A stretch of DNA of 32,205 bases, from the NCBI GenBank assembly GCA_947469485.1, contig CANIPU010000011.1, positions 68,935 through 101,139 on the forward strand, given 5' to 3'. Below the pieces are notes generated by a model. It made no database searches, was not told where the DNA came from, and saw nothing but the letters and a program-made list of their open reading frames with translations. The stretch comes from Chitinophagaceae bacterium. Lineage in GTDB: Bacteria > Bacteroidota > Bacteroidia > Chitinophagales > UBA10324. Positions 1-7,655 of this stretch are shown here, piece after piece. Within the stretch, counting starts at the first letter, position 1, and each line of letters opens with the position of its first letter. The position numbers and the translations under genes are program-made.

Positions 1-1
1 C

Positions 2-220
2 GCTCTTGTTCGTTTTTTGGTTGGTGGTTTAAATTTTCAGGTTGAACATCATCTGTTTCCAAAAATCTGTCACATTCACTATAAAAAAATTGCTCCTATT
101 GTAAAGCAAACTGCTGAAGAGTTTAATCTTCCGTATCTGGAAAGTAAAACTTTTGGAGGGGCACTACTATCTCATATTCGCTTGATGCGAAAATTAGGAA
201 GAGAGGAATCTTTCGCCTGA
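2..220 (+). CDS. Fatty acid desaturase, C-terminal end (partial)
   Basis: Only the last 72 codons are present; the gene begins before the window and the frame is open from base 2. The fragment holds the third histidine box of membrane front-end acyl desaturases, seen as GGLNFQVEHHLFP followed by H-x-H-Y. In this family the three His boxes bind a di-iron centre that inserts a double bond into an acyl chain at the cytoplasmic membrane. The first two boxes and the membrane segments lie outside the window, so the regiospecificity cannot be read. The Gln in QVEHH is typical of the front-end (delta-5/delta-6-like) branch. The call rests on this one strong motif. Confidence 0.88.
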   Translation, partial: ALVRFLVGGLNFQVEHHLFPKICHIHYKKIAPIVKQTAEEFNLPYLESKTFGGALLSHIRLMRKLGREESFA

Positions 221-284
221 GTTTTTAATTTGAGAAAAATTAAGTATCAATTTTTGGTGAGAAGTATTTGATAAGATTAATTTT

Positions 285-542
285 TCATTTCCGGTTGTTT
301 TTCATTAATCCGATTAATGCAACTGCTGCCCATGTTCCTTCCAATATAGTAAACGGAACAGAATGAATCAATACACTTCCCCAACAAGCAAGAGCTCCAC
401 CTAACAAATTCAGAATAAAAAATAATTTGCTTTTCTCTTTTAGTAAATTAAAAGTGCTAAGAAAAAATGCTGCGAGAATTAACAACACTCCTGCACCACT
501 AATAATATCTGCTTGATTCATTTGGTAAAGATAATCTTTCAT
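285..542 (-). CDS. Small membrane protein, CBU_0592-like
   Basis: About 85 residues with two to three hydrophobic segments, and the pattern GAGVLLILAAF ... LNLLGGALACWGS ... P-x-T-I-L-E-x-x-W. This resembles the CBU_0592-type small membrane proteins; their function is unknown. The longest open frame starts at 563, but that start lies inside the hairpin that ends the upstream minus-strand gene, so I chose the next ATG at 542. A further in-frame ATG at 521 is also possible. The gene is convergent with the desaturase fragment. Confidence 0.7.
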   Translation of the reverse strand: MKDYLYQMNQADIISGAGVLLILAAFFLSTFNLLKEKSKLFFILNLLGGALACWGSVLIHSVPFTILEGTWAAVALIGLMKNNRK

Positions 543-550
543 TAAAATAC

Positions 551-578
551 AAAAGCCCCTCAATAATGAAGGGCTTTT
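551..578 (-). terminator. Hairpin terminator of the 603-3041 gene
   Basis: An inverted repeat with arms AAAAGCCC and GGGCTTTT around a 12-nt loop, followed on the minus strand by a T-rich stretch. It lies 25 bases past the stop of the T9SS gene. The hairpin is very like the one after the paralogous gene at 27061-27093, which suggests the duplication included the 3' end. Confidence 0.75.
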
Positions 579-602
579 ATGAAAATCGTTTAGAAAATAT
601 TT

Positions 603-2318
603 CTATTTCAGAATAATCAATCGTTGAGTAAGTCTTTGTATTTCATTAGTCAACACCACTTCATATAATCCGTCCGAAATATTTTTAAGTAATATTTTTT
701 GTGAGGAAGGATTTTGACTTGCCGCAAGATTTGAAGAATAAACTAATTGACCTGTGATATTATAAATAGAAATTAAAGACTCAGTAAATAAAGCCGGCAG
801 TTCTAACATAAAACTTCCGTTGTTTGGATTAGGGAAAATTCTGAATGAGTTTTCAACTTCTGTATCCTCCAATCTCGGAGCAGTAGTAAAAGTTTGAATT
901 GCTGCAAAGGCTGAATTAACACCAGCACCGCATCCGGAACGAATTCTAAATTCATAAGCAGTAGCATTTATTAAGTTATTTAAAATAACACTTGTATTAA
1001 CTGTTGTAATGCTAGTCCATGATGTCACGCCAACTTTTCTGTATTGAAAAAGAAAATTAGTTGGTGAACAAGCCGAATTCCAACTAATAGTTGCTGATGT
1101 GCTGGTTAAATTTGTTATGCTTGGATTAATTGGCGAGGTACATATTTGTGTTTTTCCACTTTTAGCTTTCCATCCTAAATTCTGATTGCTAGAACAGAAT
1201 GCTGCAACCTGAAAAGTATAAGTGGTATTAGATGCCAGACCTGTGAAATCATAAAATAACACATTACCCAAAGTAACAACCGGGCTCCAGGTTGTAGAGC
1301 CGGTTATTTTATAGCGAACTTTATAATAAGATGCAGATGGAGTAGCAGTCCAGTTCAAACGGGCACTGCAACTATATAAATTTGTAACAGTTAGTGTTGG
1401 GCTATAAGTTCCGGCACTAACAGTATAGGTAGTTACTACAGAGCATGGTCCGGAAGTAACTGTTAAAGTATAATTTCCGGCAATAATATTTGTAAGGTTC
1501 TGTGTTGTTGCTCCAGTGTTCCAGATAAAATTATAAGGCGGATTGCCCCCAATAATAGAAACGACAATTGCTCCGCTCCCAGGACATGGGCTGTCGTTAG
1601 TGATACTTGCTATTACGAAAGGTTGATCATGCACTGTAATAGCTGAAATTGCAGAGGCAGTACATCCCAAAGCATTAATTCCGGTAACAGTATAGTTTGT
1701 TGAGGAATTAGGAATGGCAAATACACTCGAACCACTTGTTCCACTCAATCCTGCAGAAGGACTCCATGTATATGTTGAAGCTCCGCTTGCGGTTAATTGT
1801 GTTCCCTGCCCTTTGCACAACGAGAAAGCCGATGGAGATACTGAAACACCTTGGAGTTGGTTTACTGTTACAATTACAGCATCGGCCGACGAACAACCTT
1901 CGGCATTAGTGCAAGTAACAGTATAAGTTGTAGTAGCTGTTGGAGAAGCAATTGGAGTTGCTGAGGTTGTATTATTTAATCCAATTGTAGGTGACCAAAA
2001 ATATAATGCGCCGCCAGTTGCATTTAACTGAACAGATGAGTTTGCACAAAAATTTGTGTCCGCTCCGGCATTAGGTGTAGGTAAACTGAAAACTGTAATT
2101 GTTTGTGATGTACTGTTATTTCCAAATGTATTGGTAGCTGTTAGTGTTACTGTGTAGGTGCCTGAGCTACTGTAACATACGCTTCCAGGGTTTTGAGAAG
2201 AAGATGTTGAAGGATTTCCACCTGAAAAAGTCCAGCTCCATGATGTAGGGGTATTTGTACTTTGATCAGTAAATGTGATGCATGTGGAAGGACAAATTGT
2301 GTTGTCGCTTATTGTGAA
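603..2318 (-). repeat. Diverged inverted repeat, arm A (shared T9SS module)
   Basis: This 1,716-base segment encodes the C-terminal 571 residues shared with the protein at 23453-27037. The partner arm is 25322-27037 on the plus strand and has exactly the same length. DNA similarity is visible by eye, but many synonymous positions differ, so the duplication is not recent or is under selection at the protein level. Confidence 0.85.
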
Positions 2319-3041
2319 TGCTGCAACCGGAGCATTTCCTCCCGCAGGTGCACTTACTGTAATATCATCAACTGCAATTGAAGGATCACTACCTGTTCCG
2401 TCGCCATTATTGGTCCAGTTAATTCCGATTTTAACATTTGCATTATTATTTGCCGAAGCCGGAAGTGAAATTGTTATCGCTGTCCAAAATCCCTGTGAAC
2501 CACAACCAGCACCTGTTGCTGTTTTTGCCAGGGCATTTAATTGCGCCCAGGCTGCCCCATCGTAATACCAGAAAGATGCATCATCTGAAGTTCCTTGTCC
2601 TTTTTCAATATAATTGAACGAAACAGATATGTTTGATTTTCCTGTACAATTTATTGCAGGTGATTCAGCTCTTTTGTTTGTAACAACTTGCGCGTTTGTT
2701 GCATCATAAGCAGCACCGCAATCGCCCCCGGGGCAAAAGAATGCAGCAGCCGGCGAACCGGCAACATTGCCAATATGCAATGAAGCATCGTTGCCACAAC
2801 CTGTTCCGCAGGTGCCTGCTGCATTTCCGTTTTCAGCACAACTGAAATACCAGGTATTTGCTTTTGCTCCGTTTGTTCCGGTTGATGTAATAGCCCACGC
2901 ACCATTTGCACCTGTGAAAGCTGCACAACCTGTTGTGCAACCATTTGTAAATGTTTCTGTCCAGAAAACCTGTGCATTTGCAAATGAGAAAGAAATGCAA
3001 AACAGAACAGCTAAGAATAATTTATTGCAACGAAAAGCCAT
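603..3041 (-). CDS. Secreted modular T9SS type A cargo protein (PKD, Ig-like, SprB-like, Fn3)
   Basis: 812 residues from the ATG at 3041. This start is preferred over the longer frame to 3098 because it begins with a clean signal peptide ending FSFANAQ. Residues about 25-232 form a Cys- and Gly-rich beta-sandwich-like domain of unknown fold. Then come a PKD domain (about 240-318), two Ig-like domains with a WSP...TTYTVT pattern (about 320-393 and 398-470), a SprB-type repeat with GGNPPYNF...TGATTQNL...AGNYTLTV (about 477-541), two fibronectin III domains (about 548-720), and a T9SS sorting domain starting near FRIFPNPNNGSF and ending LIILK. Such proteins cross the outer membrane by T9SS and are anchored or released; binding or adhesion is an inference. 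Its last 571 residues align without gaps to the protein at 23453-27037. Confidence 0.9.
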   Translation of the reverse strand: MAFRCNKLFLAVLFCISFSFANAQVFWTETFTNGCTTGCAAFTGANGAWAITSTGTNGAKANTWYFSCAENGNAAGTCGTGCGNDASLHIGNVAGSPAAAFFCPGGDCGAAYDATNAQVVTNKRAESPAINCTGKSNISVSFNYIEKGQGTSDDASFWYYDGAAWAQLNALAKTATGAGCGSQGFWTAITISLPASANNNANVKIGINWTNNGDGTGSDPSIAVDDITVSAPAGGNAPVAAFTISDNTICPSTCITFTDQSTNTPTSWSWTFSGGNPSTSSSQNPGSVCYSSSGTYTVTLTATNTFGNNSTSQTITVFSLPTPNAGADTNFCANSSVQLNATGGALYFWSPTIGLNNTTSATPIASPTATTTYTVTCTNAEGCSSADAVIVTVNQLQGVSVSPSAFSLCKGQGTQLTASGASTYTWSPSAGLSGTSGSSVFAIPNSSTNYTVTGINALGCTASAISAITVHDQPFVIASITNDSPCPGSGAIVVSIIGGNPPYNFIWNTGATTQNLTNIIAGNYTLTVTSGPCSVVTTYTVSAGTYSPTLTVTNLYSCSARLNWTATPSASYYKVRYKITGSTTWSPVVTLGNVLFYDFTGLASNTTYTFQVAAFCSSNQNLGWKAKSGKTQICTSPINPSITNLTSTSATISWNSACSPTNFLFQYRKVGVTSWTSITTVNTSVILNNLINATAYEFRIRSGCGAGVNSAFAAIQTFTTAPRLEDTEVENSFRIFPNPNNGSFMLELPALFTESLISIYNITGQLVYSSNLAASQNPSSQKILLKNISDGLYEVVLTNEIQRLTQRLIILK

Positions 3042-3131
3042 GATTAAAAATTTTTGAAAGACCAATATAAACCAAAAAGGAATTGGTCGGACAATCAATA
3101 ATTTAAATGGCTGAATTTATCGGATGAATGG

Positions 3132-4022
3132 TCAGTGAAAAATTTCAGCAAGCATACACCTTGCACTTCCACCACCCAGAGATTCAATGGTGTTTATGGG
3201 GGAATGAATAATTTTTCCGTCGGATTCTAATTTTGTTTTTTGATTTTCTGTTAACGAATTAAATGCCTGTGATGACATTACCCAAAAACATTTTCCTGAC
3301 TTGTTTTTTAACAACAACATATTTCCGGCAAAAGAAAATACCTGTTCTGAAGTCAGATGAATTATTGTGTGTTTTTCAGACAATGACTGCAAAACATTTT
3401 TTCTTTCTGTTTCATTTCTAATCCATTCATCGCAAATAACAGCAACAGAATTTCCGATACTCATTATAACATTGGTGTGATATACTTCTTTATTTTCAGG
3501 TGTTGCAGCTGTGAATTTTATACTAGAATATTCTGATGCTTTACAAAATTTGTCTAACACCTCTTCATTACTTCTTGAAGAAAGATTACAGTAGGCAATT
3601 TTATTTTTTCTGTCCAGTACTAAAGAACCTGTTCCCTCAAGGTATTTCATTTCTTTTTCAAATGGTATAAAATCCGAGTTGATTTTTAATTGAAACTTAT
3701 CAGTTAATGATTCAACAATATCATCTCTTCTTTCAGTTCTTCTGTTCGCAGCAAGCATTGGAAAAAGAAATAAATTCTTATTAATAATAGACAGCCAATT
3801 ATTCGGAAACATGCAATCCGGTGTATCTGCATTTATATTTTCATTGAACAACAGCACTTCAATTTCATTTTCACGAAGCATTGAAACAAAATCATCGAAC
3901 TCTTTCATTGCTGAATTTTCGTCCGCTGAATTTTCACTTTGAAATATATTGGTTGATGCCGTTTGCTGATTGAATCGAAACCTTGAAGGTCGAATCATCA
4001 AAACGGTATCAGTTACCTGCAT
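3132..4022 (-). CDS. ctlX: CtlX-type hydrolase (arginine deiminase-related, amidinotransferase fold)
   Basis: 296 residues from the ATG at 4022. The frame is open to 4055, but that start would overlap the upstream gene by 22 bases, and MQVTDTVLMIRPSRF looks like the normal start of this family. The guanidino-modifying fold is shown by RPSRFRFN near the N-terminus, a His in VYHTNVIM, and the C-terminal ESLGGGSARC with the nucleophilic Cys eight residues from the end. Members are annotated as citrulline utilisation hydrolases or arginine deiminase-related proteins; the exact substrate cannot be read here. It follows two outer-membrane protein genes with an 11-base gap and is probably cotranscribed with them, though no functional link is evident. 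Confidence 0.85.
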   Translation of the reverse strand: MQVTDTVLMIRPSRFRFNQQTASTNIFQSENSADENSAMKEFDDFVSMLRENEIEVLLFNENINADTPDCMFPNNWLSIINKNLFLFPMLAANRRTERRDDIVESLTDKFQLKINSDFIPFEKEMKYLEGTGSLVLDRKNKIAYCNLSSRSNEEVLDKFCKASEYSSIKFTAATPENKEVYHTNVIMSIGNSVAVICDEWIRNETERKNVLQSLSEKHTIIHLTSEQVFSFAGNMLLLKNKSGKCFWVMSSQAFNSLTENQKTKLESDGKIIHSPINTIESLGGGSARCMLAEIFH

Positions 4023-4033
4023 TGAAAAATTTC

Positions 4034-4576
4034 TTATTTCAAATTCAGGTTCCAACCCAAGCCAAATGATATACGCAGGTCTGATAAATTTTGCCGCTCA
4101 GCTGTGTCATTGGTGTAAGCCGAATTTGCACGCATCTGAAAAAACAAATGAAAAAATGAACCATAATATGCAAGTCCACCCATTATAGAAGTATTCGGAA
4201 CCATTTCGCTTACCGCTGAATTTTCAATTGAGCCTTTATCTTTTACAAAACTTAAACCCGGTTGAAGTGCAAGCGAAACATCCATTTGTTTGCTCATAGG
4301 AAAATGAAAAGCCGGACCTGAAAAAATAGTGTGAACAGAATTCGGATAATTTCCTGCTGGGCCGATATTTATGTAAGTCATTCCGTTTATTCCAACTCTG
4401 TTGTGAACGAGGTATTCCAATTCTCCCTGTAAATAATACCTGGAACTGTTTCCTGATCCATATGCAAGGGAACCCTCTGCACGCAATAGTCCTTTCCTGA
4501 TTCCCGGACCTGGCTTTTTTTGTGCAATGGAATTAACTGATATAAACAGCAAAATGAAAATCAATATTCGTTTCAT
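4034..4576 (-). CDS. Outer membrane beta-barrel-like protein
   Basis: 180 residues with a signal peptide (ILIFILLFISVNSIAQ) and then alternating polar and apolar stretches rich in Gly, Tyr and Asn, as in small outer-membrane barrels. The last strand reads LRISFGLGWNLNLK, so it does not end in the usual aromatic residue. The start codon overlaps the stop of the upstream gene by four bases (ATGA), so the two are translationally coupled. No specific family is recognised; the role is unknown. Confidence 0.7.
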   Translation of the reverse strand: MKRILIFILLFISVNSIAQKKPGPGIRKGLLRAEGSLAYGSGNSSRYYLQGELEYLVHNRVGINGMTYINIGPAGNYPNSVHTIFSGPAFHFPMSKQMDVSLALQPGLSFVKDKGSIENSAVSEMVPNTSIMGGLAYYGSFFHLFFQMRANSAYTNDTAERQNLSDLRISFGLGWNLNLK

Positions 4577-5241
4577 GCTCTCTTTTTTTGTGGTTGTATT
4601 AAATACCAGCTTATTGAAATGGTTCCGAGAATATGTCCATCAAAACTTGTCCCTTTCGATTGGCTTATTTCATATGCATAATTGTCATCATCGAATTCCA
4701 GATGAACATCTTTACCTAAATGAATCATGTATTGAACCTGTGCATTTAATTCTAACCGCGAAATCGGAAACCATGCAACACCTGCACCGGCTTGGGTAGC
4801 AGCGCTGAATACTGGCTGATTGCGAACCGAAGTCTGGGGCATTGCATTTTCTGATGAATTATTTTTAACAAAGCCCACTGTTGTCCAGTCGAAACACTGC
4901 CCTGCTTCAACAAACGGAACTGGCATTCGTGTTTGATAGCCTCCCTTGTTTACAGCAAACTGAACCGACCAGCCAATGTGGGTGTCTTTTCTATAACCAT
5001 TTAACCCGGCTGATGAATTCATGTAATCTAAAAACCATTCGGAGTTTACTCTATTTGAAAACAAGATTTTTATTTGGCCACCTGCTCCGAAGCCGGCAGC
5101 ATTATCGCCAAGAAATACGCTTGAAGATGTACGCATTCCAATACCGGCTGAACCCGGATTAACACTTATACTTTGATCCTGAGCATTGGAAAAACCGAAA
5201 GTCAGCATCAGTAAAAAAACAGAACTCAATTTAATTTTCAT
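4573..5241 (-). CDS. Outer membrane protein, barrel-like
   Basis: 222 residues from the ATG at 5241, where a clear signal peptide begins (MKIKLSSVFLLMLTFGFSNAQ). The longer frame to 5292 adds 17 residues without signal character. The mature part has repeated amphipathic strands (GGQIKILFSNRVNSEWFLDY, GAGVAWFPISRLELNAQVQY) and ends ISWYLIQPQKKRA, so a small eight-strand-type barrel is likely. It is the first gene of a minus-strand run with the second barrel protein (four-base overlap) and the CtlX-type hydrolase. A TATCTTTT sequence about 20 bases upstream resembles a -7 element weakly. Confidence 0.7.
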   Translation of the reverse strand: MKIKLSSVFLLMLTFGFSNAQDQSISVNPGSAGIGMRTSSSVFLGDNAAGFGAGGQIKILFSNRVNSEWFLDYMNSSAGLNGYRKDTHIGWSVQFAVNKGGYQTRMPVPFVEAGQCFDWTTVGFVKNNSSENAMPQTSVRNQPVFSAATQAGAGVAWFPISRLELNAQVQYMIHLGKDVHLEFDDDNYAYEISQSKGTSFDGHILGTISISWYLIQPQKKRA

Positions 5242-5367
5242 GTTGAATTGATTTAAAAGATAAACGATCCGTTTGCCTGATTTATTTTGCAACAGAGGTT
5301 AAATGTAAATTGAACAAATATTTTTTTACCGTTCTCTGAATTTAACCAACAGCAAAAAACAAACTGT

Positions 5368-5375
5368 TTACTTTG
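5368..5375 (+). promoter_or_regulatory. Possible -7 promoter element of the DUF502 gene
   Basis: TTACTTTG matches the Bacteroidota -7 consensus TAnnTTTG at 7 of 8 fixed or free positions and lies 19 bases before the ATG at 5395. No clear TTG -33 element is seen at the expected distance. Confidence 0.3.
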
Positions 5376-5394
5376 TGGTGACAAAATTTTTTCA

Positions 5395-5991
5395 ATGAAA
5401 AATCCTTTAAAGAAAATAGGAGGCAAGCTGCTTACTTACTTTTTGCGTGGTTTATTGTTAGTGGCACCTGCGGCAATTACCATTTATATTTTCATAGGCA
5501 TTGTACAGTTTGCTGATTCAATAATTCCCGGTACTTATCCGGGGCTTGGGTTAATTACAATTCTCTCGTTCATTTTATTCGTTGGAATATTTTCATATAG
5601 TCTTGTTTTCAAACATGTGCTTGACTGGTTGGATGGCATGATGTTAAAATCTCCACTCACAAAAATGATTTACTCAAGCATCAAAGATTTGTTTGGTGCA
5701 TTTATGGGGGAGAAAAAAATGTTTAACCAACCGGTGATGGTTTTATTTTTTAAAGAAACCGGAATTTACCGCATGGGATTTGTGACGCAAACTGACCTGA
5801 GTGATTTAGGTTTGAAAAACATGGTAGCGGTTTATATTCCAATGTCGTACAATTTTGCAGGTGATTTATTTCTGGTTCCAGTAGAAAACATAAAACCGAT
5901 TTCGGGAATAGCTTCTTCAGATGCGCTTAAGTTTGTGGTGAGCGGTGGTGTAACAGGTTTCGCCGACAATACTGATTCAATAAAAAAATGA
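5395..5991 (+). CDS. DUF502 family membrane protein
   Basis: 198 residues. Two N-terminal membrane segments (about 14-38 and 50-72) are followed by a soluble domain carrying the family patterns SPLTKMIYSSIKDLF and VAVYIPMSYNFAGDLFLVP. DUF502 proteins are widespread in bacteria and plants; their role is poorly defined, and membrane trafficking or anchoring has been suggested. The gene overlaps the start of the next one by four bases (ATGA), which points to translational coupling with the phospholipase C-like protein. Confidence 0.88.
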   Translation: MKNPLKKIGGKLLTYFLRGLLLVAPAAITIYIFIGIVQFADSIIPGTYPGLGLITILSFILFVGIFSYSLVFKHVLDWLDGMMLKSPLTKMIYSSIKDLFGAFMGEKKMFNQPVMVLFFKETGIYRMGFVTQTDLSDLGLKNMVAVYIPMSYNFAGDLFLVPVENIKPISGIASSDALKFVVSGGVTGFADNTDSIKK

Positions 5992-6965
5992 AAAAGATTT
6001 TTTCAATAACAATAATTCTTGTACTGGTGTGCTTGCAACTGCAGGTACAGAGCTGGGGTTTCTGGGGGCATAAGCGCATAAACCGAATTGCGGTTTTTAC
6101 ATTGCCGCCGGAGATGCTTTCTTTTTATAAAGAGAACATTGACTTTATAACCGAACACGCAGTTGACCCTGATAAACGGCGATATGCCGTAGCTGCCGAA
6201 GCGCCTCGCCACTACATTGATTTAGAATTTTACGACACACCGCCCTATAAAAAAATTCCGCATTACTGGAACGATGCCATTGCGCATTATGGCGAAGACA
6301 CTTTGAATGCACACGGCATTGTGCCGTGGTATGTGAACTCAATGTTTTACCGCCTGGCGGATGCGTTCAAAGAAAAAAACAAGGTGCGCATACTGCACCT
6401 GAGTGCCGACATCGGGCACTACATTGCCGATGCGCATGTGCCGCTGCATTGCACACATAACTATAACGGACAGCTTACGAATCAAGTAGGGATTCATGGA
6501 TTCTGGGAGAGCCGCATACCTGAATTGTTTGGTGATGATTATGATTTTTTTGTGGGCAAAGCAGAGGTGATTGATAAGCCGAATGATTTTATGTGGAAGG
6601 TTATTGAAGGCAGTGCATCAGAAGTTGACAGTGTACTCGCTCTTGAAAAATTGCTGAGCCAGAATTATCCCAGCGATAAAAAATACGGTTACGAAATGCG
6701 CGGCACCAATTCTGTAAAAGTTTATTCAAAAGATTATTCAAAAAAATATGAAGAGATACTGGATGGAATGGTTGAGCGGAAAATGCGCGCCGCCATTATT
6801 GCAGTTGGAAGTTTCTGGTACAGCGCCTGGGTGTATGCAGGCAAACCTGATTTGAATAATTTAAAAGATGAACCCCTCACCGCCGAACAACAAAAAGAAT
6901 TGGACGAAATAGAAACCGGCTGGAAGAATGGAAAAATGATTGGGAGAACAGAAGGGGATGATTGA
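5988..6965 (+). CDS. Zinc-dependent phospholipase C / S1-P1 nuclease-like protein
   Basis: 325 residues with a signal peptide whose predicted cut after VQS leaves Trp23 as the first residue of the mature protein (WGFWGH). In this superfamily the mature N-terminal Trp and the following His bind the trinuclear zinc site. Other likely ligands are in HLSADIGHYIADAHVPLH and in GIHGFWES. Family members hydrolyse phospholipids or nucleic acids outside the cytoplasm, and the substrate here cannot be settled. The C-terminal tail (about 285-325) is acidic and helical. The centre of the gene (about 6180-6480) is clearly richer in G+C than its neighbours. Confidence 0.82.
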   Translation: MKKIFSITIILVLVCLQLQVQSWGFWGHKRINRIAVFTLPPEMLSFYKENIDFITEHAVDPDKRRYAVAAEAPRHYIDLEFYDTPPYKKIPHYWNDAIAHYGEDTLNAHGIVPWYVNSMFYRLADAFKEKNKVRILHLSADIGHYIADAHVPLHCTHNYNGQLTNQVGIHGFWESRIPELFGDDYDFFVGKAEVIDKPNDFMWKVIEGSASEVDSVLALEKLLSQNYPSDKKYGYEMRGTNSVKVYSKDYSKKYEEILDGMVERKMRAAIIAVGSFWYSAWVYAGKPDLNNLKDEPLTAEQQKELDEIETGWKNGKMIGRTEGDD

Positions 6966-7065
6966 GTCTAACAGTTTTTAAAATGAGTTGTTGGTCAGGC
7001 GACCCACAAAGGCGGAGATTGAAAAAACATCCCTTACATTTTCGATTGCTGACATTTTGAATAAT

Positions 7066-7122
7066 ATTTTTTCCTCTCACAAATTTAACGAGCAGAGTTG
7101 GAGGGAAGGGGGAATTATTTTT
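7066..7122 (-). repeat. Intergenic repeat copy 1 (orphan end copy)
   Basis: The first of four copies. Its 37-nt core (7074-7110) runs from CTCTCACAAATTTAACGAGC to GTTGGAGGGAAGGG on the plus strand and is identical in copies 1-3. T-rich flanks are also shared. The stop codon of the MORN lipoprotein gene (7115-7117) lies inside its right flank. Downstream on the minus strand there is no clear gene, only a 25-codon frame (6978-7055). Confidence 0.9.
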
Positions 7123-7594
7123 CTATTGAAGAAAGCAAAGTGTCATTCTTATAAGTATTAATTTTAATTGTATCTCCCTTTTCTGAAAAATAAAACCATT
7201 CACCATTCATCTTTCCGTTTTTATTAAATCCTTGCTGTGAAAGACCTCCGCTTTTAAACCAGAGTTGAAAAAGACTATCGCTTTTTCCTTCTTCATTATA
7301 GTATTCCTGAAAATTGATTTTCCCGTTTGAATAATACATTTTTAACCAGCCATAGAATTCCCCGTTTTTAAAATTTGCAGTTGCTTTAATATTTCCATTT
7401 TGAAAATATTCCTTTTGTGCTCCTTCTTTTATTCCATTCACATAATTTGTTTCTGATTCTACTTTTCTATCCGGATAGCGTTCTATCCACAGCCCATCCT
7501 TTTTCCCATTTTTATAATTATTTTCTTGAGAAGATTGATGACAAGCAAATAGCAGGGAGAAAGAAAAAATTATAAGGAATAGTTTTTTTGTCAT
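7115..7594 (-). CDS. Lipoprotein with MORN-type (YwqK-like) repeats
   Basis: 159 residues. The signal peptide ends in a lipobox (LLFAC, Cys18), so the protein is expected to be lipidated. The rest consists of short repeats of the form NGxxxGxxxxY..G, for example NGKKDGLWIERYPDRK, NGIKEGAQKEYFQNGN and NGEFYGWLKMYYSNGK, as in MORN-variant proteins. NCBI-type annotation often calls these YwqK family antitoxins, but no partner toxin is seen here. It is the last gene of the repeat-separated array; its ATG is 16 bases past the -7 element in repeat copy 2, and its TAA falls inside copy 1. Confidence 0.8.
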   Translation of the reverse strand: MTKKLFLIIFSFSLLFACHQSSQENNYKNGKKDGLWIERYPDRKVESETNYVNGIKEGAQKEYFQNGNIKATANFKNGEFYGWLKMYYSNGKINFQEYYNEEGKSDSLFQLWFKSGGLSQQGFNKNGKMNGEWFYFSEKGDTIKINTYKNDTLLSSIEK

Positions 7595-7597
7595 GAT

Positions 7598-7655
7598 ATT
7601 TTTTCTCTCACAAATTTAACGAGCAGAGTTGGAGGGAAGGGGAAATTATTTTTTT
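7598..7655 (-). repeat. Intergenic repeat copy 2
   Basis: Its core, 7605-7641, is identical to copies 1 and 3. It fills the whole gap between the start of the MORN gene (7594) and the end of the RraB-like gene, whose TAA (7646-7648) is inside the right flank. The repeat therefore supplies both the end of one gene and the promoter region of the next. Confidence 0.9.
7611..7618 (-). promoter_or_regulatory. -7 promoter element in repeat copy 2
   Basis: Read on the minus strand, TAAATTTG is a perfect match to TAnnTTTG. It lies 16 bases upstream of the MORN lipoprotein ATG, implying a very short leader. No TTG -33 box is seen at the usual distance. Confidence 0.5.

Noticed and set aside
1714-2983. 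Several frames of 60-110 codons within the T9SS gene on either strand
   Set aside because: Shadows caused by the repetitive composition of the real gene; no signal, motif or plausible start region.
6877-7080. 67-codon minus-strand frame starting in repeat copy 1
   Set aside because: Most of it runs antisense into the end of the phospholipase C-like gene, and the sequence shows no protein-like pattern.
7115-7594. A toxin-antitoxin system based on the YwqK-like name
   Set aside because: The protein is a lipoprotein made of MORN-type repeats and no toxin gene is adjacent.
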